A program made the position numbers and the translations under genes. A stretch of DNA of 64,000 nt from GCA-003244245 sp050699595 (GTDB taxonomy: Bacteria; Actinomycetota; Actinomycetes; Mycobacteriales; Pseudonocardiaceae). How positions within the stretch are numbered: the stretch's first letter is position 1; every line of letters begins with the position of its first letter. The notes below the pieces were generated by a model. The model was given only the letters and a program-made list of their open reading frames with translations. It did not search any database and was not told where the DNA came from. This document shows positions 1 through 8,825 of this stretch, piece after piece. The DNA lies in the NCBI GenBank assembly GCA_050699595.1, contig JBOHFI010000031.1:1-64000 (forward strand), given 5' to 3'.

Positions 1-93
1 ACGACATCCCGTGTCGTTTCCGGCACACAAACCGCGATCATCCCCCCGCCGCCGGGGCCAGGTCAATGGTCACGGGTCTTACTGTCGGGCATG

Positions 94-140
94 GCGGCCG
101 ATCACGGGTCGGGCGTCGTGCCCGACCCGTGATCGGCCGC
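94..140. terminator. Strong hairpin downstream of caspase cassette 1
   Basis: A perfect 21-bp inverted repeat (94-114 and 120-140) with a 5-base loop lies just beyond the 3' end of the first XRE regulator, which is transcribed leftwards. There is no clear U-tract, as is common in actinomycetes. The right arm alone reappears at about 3914-3931 between cassettes 1 and 2, so a duplication breakpoint fell in or next to this hairpin. Confidence 0.7.
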
Positions 141-157
141 TTCTGTGCTACCGGCGG

Positions 158-1372
158 TTACTGACCGTGGTGGGCGCGGCCGGGGGTGACGTGGAGGCGT
201 TGGGCGAGGTCTCGCAGCCGTGTGGACGGGCGCCCTCGGGTGAGCAGCTCGCTGACGAGGAGCCGCGGTAACCGATGATGCGCGGTCCAGTCCGGGGCGC
301 CCCGTTCCATGGTCAGCAACACGGACTCCGCGGTGTCGTAACGACCCAGGCGCACCTGCGCGTGGGCGACGTCGGCCAGGTGTCGGGATCGATGCCGCAC
401 TCTCAGCGCCGAGTCGCGGGGCATCCGCCGAGCGATCACAGCGACCCCGGCGTAGTCCTCGGTGATCATGGCGACGTCGGTGGACTGCGTCACGACGATG
501 CCCGGCCCGAACACCACCTCGTAGTCCATGCGGTCGGCCCCGGTGCGCTCGGCAACGGTGGCGGCCTCGCTCAGCAGCTCGCCGGCCGCACCGGCCCGGC
601 CCTCCCGGGCGGCAGCAGCCGCCCCGCGCAGCAGCAGCCCCCCGTACACCGACAGCCGTGCCGTGCCGGCCTCACCCCGTGGCTGGATGGCCTCGGCAGC
701 GGCCACCGCGACCCGCTCGGCGTCGAGGAACCGGCCCTGGCGGATCAGCACGTGGCCCAGTTCGCAGTGGATGGAGGTCGCCCGCAGCGGGTCCGCCGTC
801 CCAGCCGCGCACCGCAGCGCCTCCCGGGCCGCGACGTGCGCGAGATCGGCCTCGCCGAGGTCCAGCAGTATGCCCGCCGTGAGCTGGTAGACCTGCGCGG
901 CGAGATCGGCCGCCGCGGCACCGCTACCGGCGGCGACGTTGTGTGTCGCGGCTTGAGCCTCGGCCAGCAGGCGGGGCAGCATCGGCACTAGCAGTCCAGA
1001 CCGGCCGGACCAGAAGGCACCCCAGGCGTAGCTGACGGTACGACCCAATGCGGTCAGATCGGGCGCATCGGCGTCATCAAGCTCACCCAAAAGATCATCC
1101 ACGCTGGTCAGCGCGTCGCGGATGGCCCGGACCCGCGTCTGGTCCTCGCCTGGGGAGTGCACCGGACGGGAGGGACCCAGGAGGTCGCCGATGTCCACGC
1201 CCAGCGCCCGGGCGATGCGGTGCAACGTCGGGATCGACGCCGTCTGACGACGGCCCTGCTCCAACTTGCGGATCACGTCCACACTGACACCGGCTTCCAC
1301 CGCGAGCTCAACCTGGGTATAAACCCCCCGGCGCAGCTCACGGATCCGGCTCCCGATCGTCCCACCCTCCAC
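158..1372 (-). CDS. XRE-family regulator with TPR-like C-terminal region, cassette copy 1
   Basis: A 404-residue protein with an N-terminal XRE helix-turn-helix (residues about 5-65; key stretch YTQVELAVEAGVSVDVIRKL) and a long Ala/Leu/Arg-rich helical region that looks TPR-like, as in many actinomycete regulators of this size. It is the last gene of the first of three tandem cassettes and follows the caspase gene after about 54 bases. The copy at 3953-5167 has the same length and is nearly identical; the copy at 7840-8798 is broken. A role as regulator of the cassette is inferred from position. The ligand and target are unknown. Confidence 0.85.
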   Translation of the reverse strand: MEGGTIGSRIRELRRGVYTQVELAVEAGVSVDVIRKLEQGRRQTASIPTLHRIARALGVDIGDLLGPSRPVHSPGEDQTRVRAIRDALTSVDDLLGELDDADAPDLTALGRTVSYAWGAFWSGRSGLLVPMLPRLLAEAQAATHNVAAGSGAAAADLAAQVYQLTAGILLDLGEADLAHVAAREALRCAAGTADPLRATSIHCELGHVLIRQGRFLDAERVAVAAAEAIQPRGEAGTARLSVYGGLLLRGAAAAAREGRAGAAGELLSEAATVAERTGADRMDYEVVFGPGIVVTQSTDVAMITEDYAGVAVIARRMPRDSALRVRHRSRHLADVAHAQVRLGRYDTAESVLLTMERGAPDWTAHHRLPRLLVSELLTRGRPSTRLRDLAQRLHVTPGRAHHGQ

Positions 1373-1395
1373 CGGCGTACCTCCAGCCTCACCGA

Positions 1396-1412
1396 CACCG
1401 CAGGGTGCGGTG
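1396..1412. other. Small hairpin between caspase and regulator genes, cassette 1
   Basis: A 7-bp perfect inverted repeat (CACCGCA, loop GGG, TGCGGTG), extendable on both sides with small bulges, lies in the 54-base gap between the caspase stop and the regulator start. The same hairpin is present in cassette 2 but absent from cassette 3. It may be an attenuator or a weak terminator that sets the regulator level; this is inference. Confidence 0.4.
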
Positions 1413-1426
1413 TGTGTCGGATAATC

Positions 1427-3676
1427 CTAAGAGCTGACCCTCTCACTCCGGAGAGGCTTCACGGTGCCGTCGGTTTGAATCTCGTTGATAACGTATGTGG
1501 TCGAGCTGGGCTCACCGTGGTCGGTGAACCGCAGCGGCCCGGAGGCTCCGTCGTAGGCGATGGCCTTATGGGCTTTCACGAGCGTCATGCAGGCGGCGAA
1601 GCTGGTGCATCTCTCGCTACCCCTCGTCACGCCGTTGATCTCCTTCGCGACGGCGGCGGGAGCGTCCGTGCCGGCCACCGCCGCCGCCAGCGCGGTGATC
1701 ACCACCGCGTCGTAGGCCTGCGCGGCGAAGGTCAGATCCCGTAGTCCGGGATTGGCCTCCCTCAGTCGCTTCACGAATGCCTCATCTCCAGCGTCCGGCA
1801 GAACCCCCTTGATACCCGCCAAGACACCCGGATCTCTCGGGTTCACCTGGCCGGCCAAGGTATTGGTCATATTCGAATCGTACACCCGTTTGCTCTTCGG
1901 ACCGAGGCCGTTTTTGATCATGTTGGCGAGGATGTGTGCCCTCTCCTCAAAGCCGATGAGGACGATCGCGTCCGGGTTCTCAGCCTCGACTCGCTGGATG
2001 TCCTTGTCTTGGTCGAGTGTGTTCCTGTTGTAATGAAAGGAGTCGAGTATGCGGGCTCCGGATTGTCGGATCACCTCTTCGGTCGCCTCCCGTAGGCGGT
2101 TGCTGGCCTCGTCGTCGCGCGACATCATCACCACCGTCGAGTTGTGGTCATCGACGACGAGCTTGCCGAGCACGGAGGCCTCGAAATTGGGCGGTGCGGC
2201 GCGGAAGTAGAGCCCGTGGGCGGGGTAGGTGGTGAACACCGGTGACGCGTTCGAGGGCGAGAACAGGATCACGCCTGCGCAGGTGACCTTGTCGATCACC
2301 TTGAGGGCCACCTCCGACGTCGAGGGACCGATGATCACATCGACCTCGCCGGACAGCAGCGCATCGACCGACTGGACAGCGGTGTCAGACTGGCCGGCGG
2401 TGTAAAGTAAAGGGTTGCCCTCGTCGCGCTGGTTGGCGTCATCGAGCTTCACGGCGATGCCGGGGATGGCGCCGGCGTCGTTGATGTCCTTCATCGCCAG
2501 ATGCGCGCCGGCATCCAGCGCTGGACCAGAGTAGCTGTATTCCCCGGTCTTCGGGAGTAACGTCCCGAGCGAGAGCACACCGTCGGCGGGTCTGACGCTG
2601 GGCGAACACGGGATGGGATAAGCCTCATGTCCGCTGGGTACCATAGGTAGCACAATAATCAGCAGCAGCAGCACCGCGAGCGGTAGACCGATCCCCACCA
2701 GCCGGCGATAGGGTGGGCGTCGATGATCTGTGACGGTGGGTCGCCGGGAAACTCTGGATAACGCCTCGCTGGCGGCTGCCCGAACGTCAAGATCGGTATC
2801 ATCGTCACGAAGGCGGACCAGGGCTTGTCTCGCCGTGAGTTTCTGTCCTCCCGGGTGGTCGCCACGCAGCAGGCGCTGTAAACCGTCGACCGCCCACAAT
2901 CGCTTCCACGTGATCTCACTTGCCACGACTTGTTCGAGCTCAGCGGGCAGCGGCAATAGCGCATGGGGATTCTTCGCCAGATAGAGCTGGCCGCGCATCC
3001 CATCCGCCGACATTGTCGGTGTTTGGTCTGGCGTGGTCCGTCGGACCTGGTCGTACACGTAGTGATACAACTCGACGACCGATACCTGGCCGTCGCCGTC
3101 GAGGTCAGCCGCCCCGGTCTGCAAACCTCGGATCACGGCATCGGTGAATTCCGACCTGTAGGCGTACTCCATCGTGTCCGACGCGGCGATGACCACGCGG
3201 CCACGGCCACCGAGCTGCTCGAGGACCTCCTCGGTGCCGGCGCTCCGACGCCGCAGCCCCCTGGTGAACGCGCCGCTGTAGCAGCAGTCGAGCAGCAACA
3301 CGATGCGCTGCGAGCGACTGTGATCCATCTGTTCTCTCACCCATTGCGCTGAGATCCCCGTTGCGCCCAACCTCGCCTTCTTGGTGTTGGCTGCCACGAA
3401 GTACAGTCGTCCTCGTGAATCCAGGACTCCGTGGCAGGAGAAGTAGAGCAGCAGGAGATCATCGAGATTACGGTCGGCAAAGAGGTGCTCGATCTGTTCG
3501 CGGACCTCATCCGAGGGCTTGTCGAGCTTCGTGTCTACGGTGAAATCACCAATCGTTCGGTTGGTGAGCACGCGTCGGAACGCGTCGATGTCCTGGACTG
3601 GCGCCGGCAGCTGTTGGAAGGCCGGGTCCTCGTAATCAGAGCAGCCGACCAGCAGCGCGACCCTCGTGCCGCTCAT
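1427..3676 (-). CDS. Receptor-type caspase: caspase, EF-hand loop, membrane helix, periplasmic-binding domain (copy 1)
   Basis: A 749-residue caspase of the EACC1-associated type. The caspase domain (about 1-240) has the catalytic His in YFSCHG (His82) and Cys in DCCYSG (Cys132). A canonical EF-hand calcium loop follows at 191-202 (DLDGDGQVSVVE). Residues about 250-310 look like a HEAT-type helical repeat, and 326-346 form one hydrophobic helix. The rest (about 355-749) resembles branched-chain amino-acid ABC-transporter substrate-binding proteins. Predicted topology is a cytoplasmic protease with an extracellular sensor. Its start overlaps the end of the EACC1 remnant by 4 bases, so the two are probably translationally coupled. 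Substrate and ligand are unknown. Confidence 0.88.
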   Translation of the reverse strand: MSGTRVALLVGCSDYEDPAFQQLPAPVQDIDAFRRVLTNRTIGDFTVDTKLDKPSDEVREQIEHLFADRNLDDLLLLYFSCHGVLDSRGRLYFVAANTKKARLGATGISAQWVREQMDHSRSQRIVLLLDCCYSGAFTRGLRRRSAGTEEVLEQLGGRGRVVIAASDTMEYAYRSEFTDAVIRGLQTGAADLDGDGQVSVVELYHYVYDQVRRTTPDQTPTMSADGMRGQLYLAKNPHALLPLPAELEQVVASEITWKRLWAVDGLQRLLRGDHPGGQKLTARQALVRLRDDDTDLDVRAAASEALSRVSRRPTVTDHRRPPYRRLVGIGLPLAVLLLLIIVLPMVPSGHEAYPIPCSPSVRPADGVLSLGTLLPKTGEYSYSGPALDAGAHLAMKDINDAGAIPGIAVKLDDANQRDEGNPLLYTAGQSDTAVQSVDALLSGEVDVIIGPSTSEVALKVIDKVTCAGVILFSPSNASPVFTTYPAHGLYFRAAPPNFEASVLGKLVVDDHNSTVVMMSRDDEASNRLREATEEVIRQSGARILDSFHYNRNTLDQDKDIQRVEAENPDAIVLIGFEERAHILANMIKNGLGPKSKRVYDSNMTNTLAGQVNPRDPGVLAGIKGVLPDAGDEAFVKRLREANPGLRDLTFAAQAYDAVVITALAAAVAGTDAPAAVAKEINGVTRGSERCTSFAACMTLVKAHKAIAYDGASGPLRFTDHGEPSSTTYVINEIQTDGTVKPLRSERVSS

Positions 3677-3837
3677 CCGGCGCGCGCACCGGGCGGTGCC
3701 GGACCCGCGGTCACGCGGTCAGCGCGCTTGATGTCCAGCTCCAGCAGCTGTTCGCGCAGCTGCACAGTCAGCTCTTCAGCGTCGGCGTCCGGTCCCGCCT
3801 CGATGCACAGGCCAAGCCGTGCCACCCGCCCAGTCAT
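3673..3837 (-). pseudogene. C-terminally truncated EACC1-like gene, cassette 1
   Basis: A 54-codon open frame whose N-terminal half matches the intact EACC1-like protein at 7457-7843 (shared GPDADA, QLLELDI, APPGARAG). It stops right after ARAG at a TGA overlapping the caspase ATG. Compared with cassette 2, about 223 bp are missing, with CCGGCG at both deletion edges, so a microhomology deletion is likely. The reading frame remains coupled to the caspase gene, so it may still serve as a leader peptide. It is too short to fold as the full domain. Confidence 0.7.
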
Positions 3838-3843
3838 AATCTT

Positions 3844-3911
3844 GAGATGCTATCCGCTCCCCAGCCCCCGCTGCCGGGAGTTTCGATGCGGATCCGGTCG
3901 CCGCGGCGCAG
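3844..3911 (-). repeat. Duplicated 3' end of hyuB at the cassette 1/2 junction
   Basis: About 68 bases match the 3' end of the hydantoinase B gene near 11180-11248, including the codons for RIRIETPGGGGW-like residues. It is directly followed by the right arm of the hairpin seen at 118-140. It marks the fusion point of two duplicated units. Confidence 0.8.
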
Positions 3912-3952
3912 CCGTGCCCGACCCGTGATCGCTGGTCCTGTGCTACCGGCGG

Positions 3953-5167
3953 TCACTGACCGTGGCGGGCGCGGCCTGGTGTGACGTGCAGGCGCTGGGC
4001 GAGGTCTCGCAGCCGTGCTGACGGGCGCCCCCGGGTGAGCAACTCGCTGACGAGGAGCCGCGGTAACCGGTGATGCGCGGTCCAGTCCGGGGCGCCTCGC
4101 TCCATGGTCAGCAACACGGACTCAGCGGTGTCATAACGGCCCAGGCGGACCTGCGCGTGGGCGACGTCGGCTAGGTGCCGGGATCGATGCTTCACCGTCA
4201 GCGCCGCGTCCCGGGGCATCCGCCGGGCGATCGCAGCGGCCCGGGCGTAGTCATCGGTGACGATGGCGACGTCGGTGGACTGCATGACGACGATGCCCGG
4301 CCCGAACCCCACCTCGTAGTCGGTGCGGTCGGCCCCGGTGCGCTCGGCGGTGGTGGTGGCCTCGCGCAGCAGGTCGGCAGCCGCACCGGCCCGGCCCTGC
4401 CGGGAGGCGGCAGTCGCCCCGCGCAGCAGCAGCCCCCCGTACACCGACAGCTGCGCCGTGCTGGCCTCACCCCGGGGCTGGAGCGCTTCGGCAGCGGCAA
4501 CCGTGACCCGCTCGGCGTCGAGGAACCGGCCCTGGCGGATCAAGACGTAACCCAACATGTCGCGCATGACTGCCTCCCGCAGCGGGTCTGCCGCCCCAGC
4601 CGCGCACCGCAGAGACTCCCGGGCCGCGGTGTGGGCGAGATCGGCCTCGCCGAGGTCCGGCAGTGTGCCTGCCGTGAGCTGGTAGACCTGCGCGGCGAGA
4701 TCGGCCGCCGCGGCACCGCCACCGGCGGCGGCGCTGTGTGTCGCGGCCTGAGCTTCGGCCAGCAGGCGGGGCAGCATCGACACCAGCACCCCATACCGGC
4801 CGGACCAGAAGGCACCCCAGGCGTAGCTGACAGTACGACCCAATGCGGTCAGATCGGGCGCATCGGCGTCATCCAGCTCACCCAGAAGGTCATCCACGCT
4901 GGTCAGCGCATCGCGGATGGCCACGACTCGCGCCTGGTCCTCGCCCCCGGAGGGCACCGGCCGGGAGGGACCCAACAGCTCGCCGATGTCCACGCCCAGC
5001 GCCCGGGCGATGCTGTGCAACGTCGGGATCGACGCCGTCTGGCGGCGGCCCTGCTCCAATTTGCGGATCACGTCCACACTGACACCGGCCTCCGCCGCGA
5101 GCTCGGTCTGGGTATAGACCCCCCGGCGCAGCTCACGGATCCGACTCCCGATCGTCCCGCCGTCCAC
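3953..5167 (-). CDS. XRE-family regulator with TPR-like region, cassette copy 2
   Basis: A 404-residue protein, same length and nearly the same sequence as the product of 158-1372. The XRE helix-turn-helix is at residues about 5-65 (YTQTELAAEAGVSVDVIRKL) and is followed by a helical TPR-like region. It ends the second cassette, 55 bases behind the caspase. Differences from copy 1 are scattered substitutions with no frame damage, so both copies appear to be maintained as functional genes. Confidence 0.85.
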   Translation of the reverse strand: MDGGTIGSRIRELRRGVYTQTELAAEAGVSVDVIRKLEQGRRQTASIPTLHSIARALGVDIGELLGPSRPVPSGGEDQARVVAIRDALTSVDDLLGELDDADAPDLTALGRTVSYAWGAFWSGRYGVLVSMLPRLLAEAQAATHSAAAGGGAAAADLAAQVYQLTAGTLPDLGEADLAHTAARESLRCAAGAADPLREAVMRDMLGYVLIRQGRFLDAERVTVAAAEALQPRGEASTAQLSVYGGLLLRGATAASRQGRAGAAADLLREATTTAERTGADRTDYEVGFGPGIVVMQSTDVAIVTDDYARAAAIARRMPRDAALTVKHRSRHLADVAHAQVRLGRYDTAESVLLTMERGAPDWTAHHRLPRLLVSELLTRGRPSARLRDLAQRLHVTPGRARHGQ

Positions 5168-5190
5168 CCGTGTACCTCCAGCCTCAACGA

Positions 5191-5207
5191 CACCGCAGGA
5201 TGCGGTG
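5191..5207. other. Small hairpin between caspase and regulator genes, cassette 2
   Basis: CACCGCA, loop GGA, TGCGGTG: the same stem as in cassette 1, with a changed loop base. Conservation of the stem between copies is weak support for a function at RNA level. Confidence 0.4.
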
Positions 5208-5221
5208 TGTGGCGGATAATC

Positions 5222-7450
5222 CTAAGGGCCGACCGGCTCACTCCGGAGGGGTTTCACGGTGCCGTCGGCTTGAATCTCGCTGATAACGTACGTGGTCGAG
5301 CTGGGCTCACCGTGGTCGGTGAACCGCAGCGGCCCGGAGGCTCCGTCGTAGGCGATGGATTTGTGGGCTTTCACGAGCATCATGCAGGCAGCGAAGCTGG
5401 TACATCTCTCGCTGCCTCTCGTCACGTCGTTGATCTCCTTCGCGACGGCGGCGGGAGCGTCCGTGCCAGCGACCGCCGCCGCGAGCGCGGTGATCACCAC
5501 CGCGTCGTAGGCCTGCGCGGCGAAGGTCAGATCCCGTAGTCCAGGATTGGCCTCCCTCAGCCGCTTCGCGAAGACCTCGTCCCCAGCGTACAGCGAGGTT
5601 CCCTTTATGCCGGCCAAGACACCCGGATTCTGCGGGCTGACTTGGCCGACCAAGGTGTTGGTCATATTAGTGTAGTACACTCGTTTGTTCCTCGGGCCGA
5701 GGCTTTCTTTGATCATTTTGGCAAGGATTTGGGGGCCTTCCGCGAAGCCAGCCAGGACGATCGCGTCGGGGTTCTTAGCCTTGACCCGCTGGATGTCCTT
5801 GTCGTGGTCGAGTGCGTTCGGGTCGTAAGGAAAGGAGTCGAGTACCTGACCTCCGGATTGCTGGATTGCTTTTCCGGTCTCCTCCCGTATGTAGGTGACG
5901 TACGCGTCGCGCGACATCACCACCGCCGTCGAGTTGCCGTCAGCGACGACGAGCTTGCCGAGCACGGAGCCCTCGAGCACGCTTGACGGCGTGGTGCGGA
6001 AGTAGAGCCCATGGGCGGGGTATGTGGTGAACACCGGCGACGTGTTCGAGGGCGAAAACATGATCACACCTGCGCAGGTGACCTTGTCGATCACCTTGAG
6101 CGCTACCGCCGACGTCGAGGGACCAATGATCGCATCCACTCCGCCGGACAGCAGCCCATCAGCCGACTGGCTGGCGGTGTCAGTGGAAGGGTTGCCCTCG
6201 TCGCGGTGGTTGGTGTCGTCGAGCTTCACGTCGATGCCGGGGATACCGCCGGCGTCGTTGATGTCCTTCATCGCCAGGCGCACGCCGGCATCCAACGCTG
6301 GACCTGCGTAGACGAATTCCCCGGTCTTCGGGAGTAACGTCCCGAGTGAGAGCACACCGTCGGCGGGTTTGGCGCTGGGCGAACACGGACCTGCGGATAC
6401 CGGGGGTGTCGAATGCAGCACAGCAACTACCACCAAGACCATCGCGAGCACGAGGCCGACCCCGGTCCCGACCAACCAGCGATGGTGTCGACCCTGATGA
6501 TCTGCAACGGTAGGTCGTCGGGAGACTCTGGATAACGCCTCGCTGGCGGCTGCCCGAATGTCGAGATCGGTGTCGTCGTCACGCAGGCGGACCAGGGCTT
6601 GCCTCGCCGTGAGCTTCTGCCCTCCTGGAGGGTCACCACGTAGCAGACGGAGCAAGACGTCGACCGCTCCTAATCGCTTCCACGCAATCTCACTTGCTAA
6701 GAGTTGTTCGAGCTCGGCTGGCAGGGGTAATAGCGCATGCGGATTCTTCGCCAGGTAGAGCTGGCCGCGCACCTCAAACGCCGACATTGTCGGCGTTTGG
6801 TCTGGCGTGTTCCGCCGGACCTGGTCGTACACGTACTGATACAACTCACCGACCGATACCTGGCCGTCGCCGTCGAGGTCAGCCGCCCCGGTCTGCAAAC
6901 CGTGGACCACGGCATTCGTGAATTCCGACTCGTAGGCGTACTCCATCTTGTCTGACGCGGTAATGACCACGCGGCCACGGCCACCGAGCTGCTCGAGGAT
7001 CTCCTCGGTGCCGGCGCTCCTACGCCTGCGACCCCCGTTGAATGCGCCGCTGTAGCAGCAGTCGAGCAGCAGCACGATGCGCTGCGAGCGACTGTGATCC
7101 ATCTGCTCTTTCACCCATCGCGCCGAGATCCCCGTCGAGTCCAGCCGCTGCTTTTTGGTGTTGGTTGCCACGAAGTACAACCGCCCTCGAGGATCGAGGA
7201 CCCCGTGGCACGAGAAGTAGAGCAGCAGGAGATCATCGGGTTTGCGGTCGGCAAAGAAATACTCGATCTGTTCGCTGACCTCACCCGAGGGCTGGTCGAG
7301 CAGCGTGCCTACGGTGAAATCACCAATCGTCGGGTCGGCGAGCACGCGTCGGAACGCGTCGATGTCCTGGACTGGCGCCGGCAGCTGTTGGAAGGCCGGG
7401 TCCTCGTAATCAGAGCAGCCGACCAGTAGCGCAGCCCTCGTGTCGCTCAT
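5222..7450 (-). CDS. Receptor-type caspase (copy 2)
   Basis: A 742-residue paralogue of the protein at 1427-3676 with the same order: caspase domain with YFSCHG and DCCYSG, EF-hand loop DLDGDGQVSVGE, HEAT-like region, one hydrophobic helix (around 'GLVLAMVLVVVAVL'), then a substrate-binding-type domain beginning near PADGVLSLGTLLPKTGE. It starts 6 bases after the stop of an intact EACC1-like gene, so this is the only complete cassette in the array. Differences from the other copies are spread through both the sensor and protease domains. Calcium activation is inferred from the EF-hand loop. Confidence 0.88.
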   Translation of the reverse strand: MSDTRAALLVGCSDYEDPAFQQLPAPVQDIDAFRRVLADPTIGDFTVGTLLDQPSGEVSEQIEYFFADRKPDDLLLLYFSCHGVLDPRGRLYFVATNTKKQRLDSTGISARWVKEQMDHSRSQRIVLLLDCCYSGAFNGGRRRRSAGTEEILEQLGGRGRVVITASDKMEYAYESEFTNAVVHGLQTGAADLDGDGQVSVGELYQYVYDQVRRNTPDQTPTMSAFEVRGQLYLAKNPHALLPLPAELEQLLASEIAWKRLGAVDVLLRLLRGDPPGGQKLTARQALVRLRDDDTDLDIRAAASEALSRVSRRPTVADHQGRHHRWLVGTGVGLVLAMVLVVVAVLHSTPPVSAGPCSPSAKPADGVLSLGTLLPKTGEFVYAGPALDAGVRLAMKDINDAGGIPGIDVKLDDTNHRDEGNPSTDTASQSADGLLSGGVDAIIGPSTSAVALKVIDKVTCAGVIMFSPSNTSPVFTTYPAHGLYFRTTPSSVLEGSVLGKLVVADGNSTAVVMSRDAYVTYIREETGKAIQQSGGQVLDSFPYDPNALDHDKDIQRVKAKNPDAIVLAGFAEGPQILAKMIKESLGPRNKRVYYTNMTNTLVGQVSPQNPGVLAGIKGTSLYAGDEVFAKRLREANPGLRDLTFAAQAYDAVVITALAAAVAGTDAPAAVAKEINDVTRGSERCTSFAACMMLVKAHKSIAYDGASGPLRFTDHGEPSSTTYVISEIQADGTVKPLRSEPVGP

Positions 7451-7456
7451 CCAGCG

Positions 7457-7843
7457 TCACCGGTCGGTGTGACGGTCGATCCAGAACTCGGTCAGCTCAC
7501 GCTGGTCTGCCCGGGTGACTCCGGTGACCTCCAGTATGTCGCCGTCGATCTCCAGCTTCACGCTGCGTCCGCTACCGAGGGAGATCCACGACCGCACCGT
7601 CTCGACGAACGCGGTGAGCAGCCCCGAAGACTGGGTAAGCAGGACGGTCAGCCCGCCCGCCACGAGAAGCTCACCGGCGCGCGCACCGGGCGGCGCCTGA
7701 CCTGAGGTCGCGCGGTCAGCGCGCTCGATGTCCAGCTCCAGCAGCTGGTCTCGCAGCTGCACAGCCAGCTCATCCAGTTCCGCGGCGTCGGCGTCCGGCC
7801 CCGCTTCAATGCGCAAGTCGAGCCGTGTCACCCGTTCAGTCAT
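7457..7843 (-). CDS. EACC1-like effector-associated protein, intact copy
   Basis: A 128-residue small protein. The N-terminal part (LDLRIEAGPDADAAELDELA) leads into QLRDQLLELDI and APPGARAGELLVAG; a helical middle is followed by VKLEIDGDILEV and a C-terminal WIDRHTDR. This layout fits the effector-associated constant component EACC1 family, which is found next to caspases and other effectors in actinobacterial conflict systems. Its start overlaps the stop of the broken upstream regulator by ATGA, and 6 bases separate its stop from the caspase. Only this copy of three is full length. The family assignment is from recognition, not from a search. Confidence 0.75.
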   Translation of the reverse strand: MTERVTRLDLRIEAGPDADAAELDELAVQLRDQLLELDIERADRATSGQAPPGARAGELLVAGGLTVLLTQSSGLLTAFVETVRSWISLGSGRSVKLEIDGDILEVTGVTRADQRELTEFWIDRHTDR

Positions 7844-8798
7844 AGTGGCGACATGCTATCCGCTTCCCAGCCCCCGCCGCCGGGAGTTTCGATGCGTATC
7901 CGGCCGCTGCGGCGCACGACGCTGCTCGGCCCGAACACCACCTCGTAGTCGGTGCGGTCGGCCCCGGTGCGCTCGGCGGTGGCGGTGGCTTCGCGCAGCA
8001 GGTCGGCGGCCGCACCGGTCCGGCGCTGTCGGGCGGCGGCGCTCGCGCCGCGCACCAGCAGCCCCCCGTACACCGACAGTAGCGCCGCGCTCACCTCACC
8101 TCGGGGCGCGAGAGACTCGGCGGTGGCTACCGCGACTCGCTCGGCGTCGAGAAATCGGCCCTGGTGGATCAGCATGTGGTCCAGCGTCCAGCGGATGGAT
8201 GCCTCCCGCAGCGGGTCCGCCGCCCCAGCCGCGCACCGCAGTGCCTCCCGGGCTGCGGCGTGGGCGAGATCGGCCTCGCCGAGGCTGAGCAGCGTGCCCG
8301 CTGTGAGCTGGTTGATCTGCGCGGCGAGGTCCGCCGCTGCGGCACCGCCACCGGCGGCGGCGTTGTGTGTCGAGGCCTGAGCCTCGGCCAGCAGGCGGGG
8401 CAGCATCGACGCCAGCACGCCATGCCGGCCCGACCAGAAGGCACCCCAGGCACATAGGTCAGGGAGCGACCCAATTCCGTCAGATCCGGCGAATCGGCGT
8501 CATCCAGCTCACCCAAGAGATCATCCACGCTGGTCAGGGCATCGCGGATGGCCATGACCCGATCCTGGTCCTCGCCCTCGGAAGGCACCGGCGGAGAGGG
8601 ACCCAACAGCTCGCCGATGTCCACGCCCAGCACTCGGGCGATGCGGTGCAACGTCGGGATCGACGCCGTCTGGCGACGGCCCTGCTCCAACTTGCGGATC
8701 ACGTCCATACTGACACCGGCTTCCATCGCGAGCTCAGTCTGGGTATAAACCCCCTGACGTAGCTCATGGATCCGGTCCCCGATCGTCCTGCCCTCCAC
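7840..8798 (-). pseudogene. Broken XRE-family regulator, cassette copy 3
   Basis: The reading frame starts at 8798 with the same XRE domain as copies 1 and 2. At about 8450-8456 it carries 2 extra bases relative to them, which shifts the frame: the second half (MLPRLLAEAQ onward) continues in another frame down to 7840. The last 100 or so residues of the intact copies are missing and are replaced by a tail read from the hyuB fragment. Both lesions point to a dead gene, although the DNA-binding half (about 110 residues) could still be made. Confidence 0.85.
7844..7914 (-). repeat. Duplicated 3' end of hyuB at the cassette 2/3 junction
   Basis: The region matches the hyuB 3' end (compare 11175-11245) and is fused to the interior of the third regulator gene at about 7912-7915. 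The fusion makes the broken regulator end in hyuB-like residues (RIRIETPGGGGW). The breakpoint differs from the one at 3911, so the two junctions arose separately or one was later trimmed. Confidence 0.8.
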
Positions 8799-8825
8799 CC
8801 ACGTACCTCCAGTGACTGATTAATC

